Shown: positions 1 to 5,276 of the stretch, one piece after another
Position numbering within the stretch: position 1 is the first letter of the stretch
Layout of the letters: every line of letters begins with the position of its first letter
Assembly: GCA_041671005.1 (NCBI GenBank)
Contig: JBAZCJ010000078.1
Span: 1-6,843, forward strand
Source: JACRPI01 sp041671005
Lineage (GTDB): Archaea > Nanobdellota > Nanobdellia > Woesearchaeales > DSVV01
DNA: 6,843 nucleotides
Direction of reading: 5' to 3'
The notes under the pieces: model-generated
What the model was told of the DNA's origin: nothing
The model's database searches: none
Seen by the model: the letters and a program-made list of their open reading frames with translations, nothing else
Program-made: the position numbers and the translations under genes

Positions 1-18
1 TAAAGAACAGGCATTTAT

Positions 19-26
19 CTTATATG
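19..26 (-). promoter_or_regulatory. Possible minus-strand TATA box for a gene left of the window
   Basis: Read on the minus strand this is CATATAAG, which resembles an archaeal box A. If real, transcription would start about 25 bp further left, outside the window, so no target gene can be seen. The rest of the stretch from 1 to about 120 is AT-rich and shows no coding region or RNA I can support. AT-rich DNA yields such matches by chance, so this is weak. Confidence 0.2.
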
Positions 27-123
27 CTTTTCTGAAAATTTTTCAACAAGTCAAAATGGTTTGTCCAGTGCTTTATTCTCAATAAAATGAATTAATTCCT
101 TCACAAGACATGCTGTTGTGAGA

Positions 124-131
124 TATATAAG
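124..131 (+). promoter_or_regulatory. TATA box upstream of the 89-aa gene and radA
   Basis: TATATAAG matches an archaeal box A. Transcription would start near 153-156, leaving a 5' leader of about 50 nt before the ATG at 207. The leader contains a short perfect inverted repeat, CAGCC (161-165) and GGCTG (171-175) around a 5-nt loop, and then a Shine-Dalgarno site. This is the only good box before the first gene, and it probably serves that gene and radA together. Confidence 0.5.
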
Positions 132-193
132 TAACTGTGTTCATATTTGTGTATACACCACAGCCAATGAGGCTGCTGAAATAAAAACCGAAA

Positions 194-202
194 GGAAGGT
201 GG
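194..202 (+). promoter_or_regulatory. Shine-Dalgarno site of the 89-aa gene
   Basis: GGAAGGTGG lies 4 nt before the ATG at 207 and is close to the GGAGGTG complement of the 16S rRNA 3' end. It fixes the start codon and shows that this transcript is leadered, unlike the scpB and ugd transcripts further along. Confidence 0.6.
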
Positions 203-206
203 AACT

Positions 207-476
207 ATGGAAAAAAATAAACCAGCTAAGAACTTTAAGGCAGGTGCTGTTCGTGCAACTATATGGAGTAATTTAACAAAGAATGAAGATGGCACAGAAG
301 GCTCATATAATACTGTTGCACTTGAGCGAAGCTATAAAGATAAAAATGGTGCATGGCAAACAACAAGTTCTCTTCGAGCAAATGATGTACCAAAAGCATT
401 GCTAGTTTTAAACAAAGCGTATGAATTTATAGCACTAAACGAAGAAGAAGAGGTACAGTCCTCTTCTCAGATCTAA
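207..476 (+). CDS. Conserved-looking 89-aa protein of unknown function upstream of radA
   Basis: I do not recognise a named family for this protein. The start is set by a Shine-Dalgarno site 4 nt upstream. It has no signal peptide, membrane segment or cysteine. Residues about 8-24 (FKAGAVRATIWSN) and 34-56 (YNTVALERSYKDKNGAW and what follows) alternate like beta strands. A probable helix follows from about 60 to 78 (DVPKALLVLNKAYEFIAL), then an acidic, Ser/Gln-rich tail (EEEEVQSSSQI). From memory, similar short proteins with an 'RAG.VRA.IW ... ERSYKD..G.WQ.T.S' pattern occur as hypotheticals in small archaeal and bacterial genomes. The strands-then-helix order and the 'YKD.NG.W' turn recall PC4/YdbC-like single-stranded DNA-binding proteins, but this is a pattern impression, not a homology result. 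It lies 28 nt upstream of radA on the same strand with no terminator between, so co-expression with the recombinase is likely. That it is a real gene is fairly certain; its function is open. Confidence 0.8.
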   Translation: MEKNKPAKNFKAGAVRATIWSNLTKNEDGTEGSYNTVALERSYKDKNGAWQTTSSLRANDVPKALLVLNKAYEFIALNEEEEVQSSSQI

Positions 477-489
477 AAAACATATAAAC
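477..489 (+). promoter_or_regulatory. TATA-like 13-mer in the radA leader, possible internal promoter
   Basis: AAAACATATAAAC here is identical to the 13-mer at 1585-1597 that sits at promoter distance before scpB. The box centre near 485 predicts a start near 511-513, just inside radA after the ATG at 505. If it fires, it would serve the in-frame ATG at 526 (residue 8) rather than the main start. It may instead be chance in AT-rich DNA. Confidence 0.3.
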
Positions 490-491
490 TT

Positions 492-500
492 GGAGGAGAT
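492..500 (+). promoter_or_regulatory. Shine-Dalgarno site that fixes the radA start
   Basis: GGAGGAGAT is followed by 4 nt and then ATG at 505. It rules out the in-frame TTG at 490 as the start, because that codon would overlap the site itself. Confidence 0.7.
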
Positions 501-504
501 ACCT

Positions 505-1542
505 ATGAAAGACGAGGACGAAACAATGGTTGAAGAATTAAATGAGGAACAATTTCAATTTGAAAAAGAGGAGATAGATGCTTCTTCAGTAAAAAAGAAA
601 GGTAAAGAAATAACTATTAATGATTTGCCAGGCATTGGTCCAGCAACTGCTGAAAAACTTACTGCTGTTGGATTTGGTACAGTCATGGCTATTGCAGTTG
701 CAACACCAGGGGAAATTGTTGAAGCATCAGGCATTTCAGAAGCAGGTGCGCGAAAAATAATCAATGCTGCACGAGATAATCTTGAAATGGGATTTGAAAG
801 TGGCGATCAAATTTTGAAAAAGCGTGAGCGAGTTATTAAATTATCCACTGGACACAAAGGTTTTGATACTATGATGGGTGGTGGATTCGAAACTGGCGCG
901 ATTACTGAAATCTATGCTGAATTTGGCGGTGGTAAAACACAGATTGGTCATATTCTTGCTGTAAATGCATTAGCTCTTGAATCTGAAAAAAATCCTATCG
1001 TGTTTTATGTTGATACAGAAAATACATTTAGGCCAGAACGAATAAGACAAATTGCAGAAGGAAAAGGCATGGATGTTGATACTGTATTAAAAAGCATTAA
1101 AGTAGGCCGTGCATATAATTCAGATCATCAAATGTTATTAGTTGATAAAATTGAAGAATTAATTACTGAACAACATCTAAATGTTAAACTGATTGTAATT
1201 GATTCTTTGACAGCTCATTTTAGGGCAGAATTTGTTGGAAGAGGAACACTTGCAGATAGGCAACAGAAACTCAATAAACATATGCATGCATTATTGAAAT
1301 TGGCAGATACTCATAATGTCTGCGTTTATGTGACTAACCAAGTTATGGCAAAACCAGATCAATTTTTTGGTGATCCGACTCAAGCAATTGGTGGCCATAT
1401 TGTTGGACATGCAAGCACATTTAGGATTTATTTGCGTAAAGGTAAAAAAGGAAGTAGAGTTGCAAAACTTGTTGATAGTCCAAACTTACCTGAAGCAGAA
1501 GTAGCATTTTACCTTGCTGAAAAAGGTTTGCAGGATATTTAA
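505..1542 (+). CDS. radA: DNA repair and recombination protein RadA
   Basis: This is the archaeal RecA/Rad51 recombinase. It forms ATP-dependent filaments on single-stranded DNA and catalyses strand exchange in homologous recombination. The protein has 345 residues from the ATG with a strong Shine-Dalgarno site, close to the family length. An acidic N-terminus (1-25) precedes a helix-hairpin-helix DNA-binding domain (about 38-90, LPGIGPATAEKL), which separates it from the shorter paralogue RadB. FESG at 97-100 occupies the FxxA-type polymerisation position. The ATPase core has Walker A EFGGGKTQ at 139-146, catalytic Glu172 in DTENTFRPERI, the ARAYNSD-type motif, Walker B LIVID at 229-233, and the C-terminal AIGGHIVGHA DNA-binding loop region. 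Two positions differ from the usual GEFGSGKTQ and DTEGTFRPERI: Ala138 replaces the first P-loop Gly, and Asn173 replaces Gly after the catalytic Glu. No intein interrupts it. It follows an 89-aa gene by 28 nt and ends in a T-rich region. Confidence 0.97.
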   Translation: MKDEDETMVEELNEEQFQFEKEEIDASSVKKKGKEITINDLPGIGPATAEKLTAVGFGTVMAIAVATPGEIVEASGISEAGARKIINAARDNLEMGFESGDQILKKRERVIKLSTGHKGFDTMMGGGFETGAITEIYAEFGGGKTQIGHILAVNALALESEKNPIVFYVDTENTFRPERIRQIAEGKGMDVDTVLKSIKVGRAYNSDHQMLLVDKIEELITEQHLNVKLIVIDSLTAHFRAEFVGRGTLADRQQKLNKHMHALLKLADTHNVCVYVTNQVMAKPDQFFGDPTQAIGGHIVGHASTFRIYLRKGKKGSRVAKLVDSPNLPEAEVAFYLAEKGLQDI

Positions 1543-1550
1543 TTAAATTA

Positions 1551-1575
1551 TTTTTTCATTTTTTATTTTTCTTTT
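1551..1575 (+). terminator. Oligo-T terminator after radA
   Basis: Directly after the radA stop the plus strand holds four T-tracts (T6 at 1551-1556, T6 at 1559-1564, T5 at 1566-1570, T4 at 1572-1575) with no stem-loop. Clustered T-tracts are the usual archaeal intrinsic termination signal. A separate promoter for scpB follows. Confidence 0.55.
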
Positions 1576-1584
1576 GTTATCAGT

Positions 1585-1597
1585 AAAACATATAAAC
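1585..1597 (+). promoter_or_regulatory. TATA box of scpB, leaderless type
   Basis: AAAACATATAAAC contains TATAAA at 1591-1596. The box centre lies about 26 bp before the ATG at 1619, so transcription should start at or next to that ATG. There is no Shine-Dalgarno site between. Spacing and missing site together point to a leaderless mRNA. Confidence 0.6.
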
Positions 1598-1618
1598 ATT
1601 GATACTTTATTTTTTTTA

Positions 1619-2446
1619 ATGACGAACGAATTAAAAAATCAAATCGAAGCCCTTTTATTTGCTTCAGGAAGAAAGATGACTATTGATGAATTAAAGATAC
1701 ATTTAACTATTTCTTCAGCAGCAGCAGTTAAAGAAGCTGTAGCAGAACTTCAAAAAGAGTATGAAGAACGCCAAAGTCCAGTTATTGTTGTTCAGGAAGG
1801 CGATTCTTGGAAATTAACAACACGAGAAAAATATCTTCATCAAGTTAGAAAAATAAATCCTAATACTGAATTGACTAAAACAATGATGGAAACACTTGCA
1901 GTGATTGCATGGAAACAGCCTATTACCCAAAGTGAAGTAATTAGTATTCGTACAAATAAAGCATATGATCATATTGCAGAATTAGAAAGAATGGGTTTTT
2001 TGATTAAAGAAAAATATGGCAGAACATTTATGCTTAAATTAACACAGAAATTCTTTGATTATTTTGATCTTCATGATGCACAGGCTGCTCGAGAGAGATT
2101 TAGTCATATTAAAGAATCAGAGGAAACACAGAAAAAACTTGAACAAGCACGTGCAGCAGCAGATGCCTCTGTACAGCTTCCAGAATTAACAGAACAAGTA
2201 AAATCTAAAGAGGAAACGGTTTCTGAAGAAACAGAACCATCACAACAAATTGTTGAAGAACAACATCAAGAAGAAGTTGCGTTAGGCACTGCAGAAGAAG
2301 AGTTAGAAAATCTTGGTGATAGAGAAGAAATGCTTGAAGAAGATGAAATTCAACCTCAAGAAGCTTCTTTTGTTCAAGGTTATGAAAAAGATGCTGAAAA
2401 AACTCAAAATAAAGATAAAAAGAAATCTAAAAAACCTATTGAGTGA
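1619..2446 (+). CDS. scpB: Segregation and condensation protein B (ScpB) with acidic C-terminal tail
   Basis: ScpB is the winged-helix partner of the kleisin ScpA in SMC condensin complexes, which compact and segregate chromosomes. I place the start at ATG 1619, giving 275 residues: the protein then opens with MTNELKNQIEALLFASGRKM, the usual ScpB beginning, and the TATA box sits at leaderless distance. An in-frame TTG at 1574 would add 15 residues but lies upstream of the box. Residues about 1-80 form the first winged helix. Residues about 81-155 form the second, with the family signature METLAVIAWKQPITQSEV from 90, then IRTNKAYDHIAELERMGFL and KFFDYFDL. From about 185 the protein becomes a Glu/Gln-rich low-complexity tail and ends in a Lys-rich stretch (DKKKSKKP). 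Most ScpB proteins I know are shorter, near 170-220 residues. scpA is not in this window. A zinc-ribbon gene starts 4 nt after the stop and is probably co-transcribed. Confidence 0.9.
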   Translation: MTNELKNQIEALLFASGRKMTIDELKIHLTISSAAAVKEAVAELQKEYEERQSPVIVVQEGDSWKLTTREKYLHQVRKINPNTELTKTMMETLAVIAWKQPITQSEVISIRTNKAYDHIAELERMGFLIKEKYGRTFMLKLTQKFFDYFDLHDAQAARERFSHIKESEETQKKLEQARAAADASVQLPELTEQVKSKEETVSEETEPSQQIVEEQHQEEVALGTAEEELENLGDREEMLEEDEIQPQEASFVQGYEKDAEKTQNKDKKKSKKPIE

Positions 2447-2450
2447 AATT

Positions 2451-2594
2451 ATGCAAGTTTTTCTTGTTCAATGTCCACAATGCCACAATAAAATGAAATT
2501 TATGCCTTTTAAAATTGATACTTTATTTGGTAAAAAGAAGCGATGTGTTTATTGTGGTAAAACTTTTTCAATACGAGAACATATTGTTCAATAA
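2451..2594 (+). CDS. Small zinc-ribbon protein (47 aa)
   Basis: The protein carries two CxxC knuckles, Cys8/Cys11 (CPQC) and Cys32/Cys35 (CVYC), about 20 residues apart and joined by a basic GKKKR stretch. This is the layout of a one-finger zinc ribbon that binds one Zn ion. The C-terminus (GKTFSIREHIV) resembles small archaeal proteins annotated only as zinc-ribbon or hypothetical, as far as I recall. The ATG at 2451 comes 4 nt after the scpB stop. The same frame stays open further upstream inside scpB, but that part is a Lys-rich shadow and the conserved portion starts at this ATG. It is probably translated by coupling to scpB. A nucleic-acid or protein-binding role is plausible but not shown. 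It converges on another small CxxC gene. Confidence 0.8.
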   Translation: MQVFLVQCPQCHNKMKFMPFKIDTLFGKKKRCVYCGKTFSIREHIVQ

Positions 2595-2771
2595 TTATTC
2601 TATTTCTTCTTCAAAAAATTTAAATGTTTCATTATTTTTTTGATTTTCGTTTAATGTTACTAAATAAGAAATATCGCCAAATTGTTCTTCTGCACATTCT
2701 TTACAATAATAATCTTGACTATCTTTAATGGCAAAAGATGCTTTTTCTTCACAGATAAGGCATTTCTTCAT
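2595..2771 (-). CDS. Small double-CxxC zinc-finger-like protein (58 aa)
   Basis: The protein has Cys4/Cys7 (CLIC) and Cys23/Cys26 (CKEC) around a short strand-rich segment (FAIKDSQDYY), so it probably binds one Zn ion. From memory, small archaeal hypotheticals share the pattern 'C..C...A...I.....YYC.ECA.E.FGD'. The C-terminus is acidic (FFEEEIE). Its function is unknown. Two starts are possible: ATG at 2771, chosen because the first CxxC then follows directly as in similar proteins, and an in-frame ATG at 2789 that adds MTINIK. Neither has a Shine-Dalgarno site. A TTTAAAA-type box near 2795-2804 suits a leaderless start at 2771, while the AT-rich stretch at 2811-2820 would suit 2789. Its stop codon directly abuts that of the convergent zinc-ribbon gene. 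Confidence 0.75.
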   Translation of the reverse strand: MKKCLICEEKASFAIKDSQDYYCKECAEEQFGDISYLVTLNENQKNNETFKFFEEEIE

Positions 2772-2794
2772 TTTTATATTTATTGTCATTTATT

Positions 2795-2804
2795 CTTTTT
2801 AAAG
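2795..2804 (-). promoter_or_regulatory. Possible TATA box of the minus-strand zinc-finger gene
   Basis: On the minus strand this reads CTTTAAAAAG, with its centre about 28 bp before the ATG at 2771. That is leaderless spacing. The surroundings are very AT-rich and a second candidate lies at 2811-2820, so the assignment is tentative. Confidence 0.35.
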
Positions 2805-2854
2805 TTTTTTGTTAATTAATAAGAATATTTTTGTTACATATTGAAGAATATAAG

Positions 2855-2860
2855 AAAAAA
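2855..2860 (-). terminator. Oligo-T end of the 5S rRNA gene
   Basis: On the minus strand a run of six T (TTTTTT, then CTT) begins directly after the 3' strand of 5S helix I. It fits an archaeal T-tract terminator for a short stable RNA. Confidence 0.5.
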
Positions 2861-2974
2861 GGAACAGCTATCCATGTTTCCCGCGCAACAGCGCAGTACT
2901 GCATGAAACGTGGGTGTTCTTGACGGCTGTGTTCGAAATGGGAACAGGTAGGACCACACCACTATGGCCGTTCA
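2861..2974 (-). rRNA. rrf: 5S ribosomal RNA
   Basis: Read on the minus strand, this contains the 5S core CCTGTTCCCATTTCGAACAC and CGTCAAG (canonical form CCCGTTCCCATNCCGAACAC...AAGT.AAG). It also has the CAGTACTGCGC ... GCGCGGGAAAC domain, in which GCGC pairs with GCGC around a TGTT loop (plus-strand positions 2883-2894). Helix I closes the molecule: GAACGGC at the 5' end (2973 to 2967) pairs with GCTGTTC at the 3' end (2868 to 2862), with one G-U pair. The length of about 114 nt is slightly short but acceptable for 5S; the exact ends are set only by the helix. No 16S or 23S gene is near, so it is a stand-alone 5S unit with its own TATA box and T6 end, as happens in several archaeal lineages. 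Confidence 0.93.
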
Positions 2975-2997
2975 CGAATAATAAGAATTAGCACTTC

Positions 2998-3006
2998 TTT
3001 ATAAAA
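2998..3006 (-). promoter_or_regulatory. TATA box of the 5S rRNA gene
   Basis: The minus strand reads TTTTATAAA. Its centre at about 3002 lies about 28 bp upstream of the predicted 5S 5' end near 2974, the usual archaeal distance between box A and the start site. Confidence 0.6.
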
Positions 3007-3030
3007 GTTGTGTCCTTTTTCCACATAAAC

Positions 3031-3038
3031 TATATAAA
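3031..3038 (+). promoter_or_regulatory. TATA box of the ugd operon, leaderless type
   Basis: TATATAAA has its centre about 26 bp before the ugd ATG at 3061. The stretch between is pyrimidine-rich (GACCTGCTTCTTCTTCGTCT) with no Shine-Dalgarno site, so the mRNA probably starts at the ATG. The box is divergent from the 5S rRNA box about 32 bp away. Confidence 0.65.
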
Positions 3039-3060
3039 TTGACCTGCTTCTTCTTCGTCT

Positions 3061-4368
3061 ATGAACATCGCTATTTTTGGTTCTGGATACGTCGGTTTGG
3101 TGACAGGAACATGCCTTGCAAATCTTGGACATACTGTTATTTGCGTTGATGTTGATGAAAAGCGTATTGTAGATCTTCAGAAAAATATTCTTCCTATTTA
3201 TGAGCCAGGTTTACAAGAATTACTTATGAAAAATGTTGCAGAAAATAGGCTTTCTTTTACAACAAATGCAATGAATGCGGTTCAAAACTCAGAAGTTATT
3301 TTTATTACAGTTGGTACACCTCAAACAGTAGATGGACAGGCTAATTTGACTTATATATTTCAAGTAGCTGCAACAATTGGTACATATATGGATGGATATA
3401 AAATAATTGTTGATAAAAGTACTGTTCCTGTTGGTACTGCTGATATAGTAAAATCTAAAATTAAAGAACATCAATCAGTGCAGTATGAATTTGATTTGGT
3501 TTCTAATCCTGAATTTCTTAGAGAAGGAGAAGCAATTCATGATTTTATGAATCCAGATAGGATTGTAATAGGTGTTGAATCAGAAAAAGCAAAAGAAATG
3601 ATGATAAAACTTTACAAAGGACTTGAAAGAACAGGAAAACCTATTTTTGTTACAGATATTAAAAGTTCAGAGTTAATTAAATACGCTGCAAACGCATTTT
3701 TAGCTACAAAAATATCTTTTATGAATCAAATTGCACAACTTTGTGAAAAAACAGGAGCAGATGTAAAAGAGGTTGGAAAAGGGATAGGGTTGGATTCTCG
3801 AATTGGCTCACGTTTTTTACAAGCTGGGATTGGATATGGGGGTAGTTGTTTTCCTAAAGATGTTCAAGCATTGGTATATACAGCAAAAGAACAAGGAATA
3901 GATTTTTCATTACTTAATGCAGTTGATATTATCAATAATCAACAAAAGAGATCATTACTCCCAAAAATACAGAAGTGTATTGGTTTAATTTCTGGTAAGA
4001 CAATTACAATTTTAGGGCTTTCATTTAAGCCAAAAACTGATGATGTTAGAGAGGCTCCTTCTGTAACAATAATTCAACAGCTTATAGATGCAGGTGCACA
4101 TTTACATCTTTACGATCCTATTGCTATGCCTTCTATGAAAAAGATATATCCTTCTTTAAATTATTGTCTTACTCCTTATGACGCAGTTCTTGGGTCTGAT
4201 TGTGTTGTTATACTCACAGAATGGGATGAATTTAGGTATTTAGATTTAAAAAAAATAAAACAAACTATGAAAACTCCTTGTATTGTTGATGGAAGAAATA
4301 TTTATGATCCTGTTGAACTCAAACAAATCGGATTTACATATTATGGTGTTGGTAGAGGGAAAATATGA
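3061..4368 (+). CDS. ugd: UDP-glucose 6-dehydrogenase
   Basis: This cytosolic enzyme oxidises UDP-glucose to UDP-glucuronate with two NAD+, the entry step to UDP-uronic acid and UDP-pentose sugars. The protein has 435 residues, a normal length. The N-terminal Rossmann domain starts with GSGYVGL at 7-13. The active-site set is complete: Thr121 in STVPVGT, Glu151 and Glu155 in NPEFLREGEAI, Lys207 and Asn211 in ELIKYAANAF, and nucleophile Cys263 in GYGGSCFPKD. A C-terminal UDP-binding domain follows, with ILGLSFKPKTDDVREAPS. These motifs favour the UDP-glucose enzyme over the related UDP-ManNAc dehydrogenase, though substrate is not proven by sequence. The ATG is at leaderless distance from a TATA box. 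The gene opens a sugar-nucleotide operon, and its stop overlaps the epimerase start by 4 nt (ATGA). Confidence 0.95.
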   Translation: MNIAIFGSGYVGLVTGTCLANLGHTVICVDVDEKRIVDLQKNILPIYEPGLQELLMKNVAENRLSFTTNAMNAVQNSEVIFITVGTPQTVDGQANLTYIFQVAATIGTYMDGYKIIVDKSTVPVGTADIVKSKIKEHQSVQYEFDLVSNPEFLREGEAIHDFMNPDRIVIGVESEKAKEMMIKLYKGLERTGKPIFVTDIKSSELIKYAANAFLATKISFMNQIAQLCEKTGADVKEVGKGIGLDSRIGSRFLQAGIGYGGSCFPKDVQALVYTAKEQGIDFSLLNAVDIINNQQKRSLLPKIQKCIGLISGKTITILGLSFKPKTDDVREAPSVTIIQQLIDAGAHLHLYDPIAMPSMKKIYPSLNYCLTPYDAVLGSDCVVILTEWDEFRYLDLKKIKQTMKTPCIVDGRNIYDPVELKQIGFTYYGVGRGKI

Positions 4369-5276
4369 AAATATTAGTTACAGGTGGTGCTGGTTTTATA
4401 GGAAGTCACGTTGTTGATGCGTATATTGAACAAGGACACACAGTTGTTGTTGTTGATAGTCTTTTAACAGGTCAAAAAAAGAATATTAATCCTCATGCAA
4501 TACTTTATACTTGTGATATTACATCTCCTGATCTTTTTGCAATTTTTGAAAAAGAAAAGCCAGACATTGTTAATCATCATGCAGCACAAATGAATGTTCA
4601 TTATTCTGTAGAACATCCTATTAATGATGCCCATGTAAACATTCTTGGTCTTTTAAATGTATTACAGTGTTGTGTTAAAACTAAAGTAAAAAAAATAATT
4701 TTTATTTCTTCTGGGGGGGCAATGTACGGTGATACAAAAATAATACCTACCCCTGAATCAATATATCCTGAACCTCTTTCTCCATATGGTCTTGCAAAAT
4801 TTGTTGGAGAAGAATATGTTAAACTATTTCATCGTTTATATGGATTACAATACTCAATACTTCGCTATGCTAATGTTTATGGTCCACGACAAAATCCAAA
4901 AGGAGAATCAGGAGTAGTCTCAATTTTTATTGATAAACTATTTCATAACCAACAACTTATTATTTATGGTGATGGTAAACAGACACGAGATTATATTTTT
5001 GTTGCAGATGTTGTACAAGCAAATGTTTTATGTTTGACTGCAGGCGATAGTTATGCATTTAATATTGGTACTGGTAAAGAAATGTCTGTGATTCAATTGT
5101 TGGAGGTTCTTTTAATAATTATAAACAAAAAATCATTACCTTTATTTGAACCTTCACGTTCTGGAGAAGTAGCACGAGGTGCATTAGATTGCAGTTTAGC
5201 AAAAAAAATAATACATTGGCAACCTCAATATTCATTACGTGAAGGCATAGAAAAAACAGTACGAGAACTACAATGA
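4365..5276 (+). CDS. NAD-dependent epimerase, UDP-glucose 4-epimerase (GalE)-like
   Basis: This is an extended short-chain dehydrogenase/reductase of 303 residues. It probably inverts C4 of a UDP-hexose through an NAD+-bound 4-keto intermediate. Visible features are the NAD motif GGAGFIGSH at 7-15, HHAAQ, the active-site segment SSGGAMYG from Ser115/Ser116, and the catalytic pair Tyr141 and Lys145 (YGLAK). LRYANVYGPRQNPKGESGVV and GDGKQTRDYIFVADV then form the GalE-like substrate side. It overlaps ugd by ATGA upstream and the decarboxylase by ATGA downstream. Because it lies between enzymes that make UDP-glucuronate and UDP-xylose, its substrate could be UDP-glucose, UDP-glucuronate (giving UDP-galacturonate) or UDP-xylose (giving UDP-arabinose), and sequence alone does not decide. 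A run of seven G at 4713-4719 encodes the two Gly of the SSGG motif. I leave the symbol empty because of the substrate doubt. Confidence 0.9.
   Translation: MKILVTGGAGFIGSHVVDAYIEQGHTVVVVDSLLTGQKKNINPHAILYTCDITSPDLFAIFEKEKPDIVNHHAAQMNVHYSVEHPINDAHVNILGLLNVLQCCVKTKVKKIIFISSGGAMYGDTKIIPTPESIYPEPLSPYGLAKFVGEEYVKLFHRLYGLQYSILRYANVYGPRQNPKGESGVVSIFIDKLFHNQQLIIYGDGKQTRDYIFVADVVQANVLCLTAGDSYAFNIGTGKEMSVIQLLEVLLIIINKKSLPLFEPSRSGEVARGALDCSLAKKIIHWQPQYSLREGIEKTVRELQ

Noticed and set aside
101..295. 64-codon open frame on the minus strand
   Set aside because: It runs antisense across the promoter, Shine-Dalgarno site and start of the 89-aa gene, and its composition resembles no protein family I know.
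490..504. Upstream TTG start for radA adding MEEIP
   Set aside because: This stretch is the Shine-Dalgarno site of the ATG at 505, so it is leader rather than coding sequence.
555..764. 69-codon open frame on the minus strand inside radA
   Set aside because: It is antisense to the helix-hairpin-helix region of a clear radA gene and has no promoter or Shine-Dalgarno support.
1574..1618. Upstream TTG start for scpB adding 15 residues
   Set aside because: It lies before the TATA box and in the T-rich radA end; the family-like N-terminus begins at the ATG at 1619.
2313..2450. N-terminal extension of the zinc-ribbon gene inside scpB
   Set aside because: The extra residues are a Lys/Leu-rich frame shadow of the scpB Glu/Lys tail; the conserved CxxC part starts at the ATG at 2451.
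2883..2894. GCGC-AACA-GCGC inverted repeat as a terminator or repeat element
   Set aside because: It is the hairpin of the 5S rRNA domain that includes the CAGTACTG segment, so the rRNA explains it.
3289..3474. 61-codon open frame on the minus strand inside ugd
   Set aside because: It is antisense to conserved ugd motifs and has a low-complexity, Asn/Ile/Phe-rich composition typical of a shadow frame.
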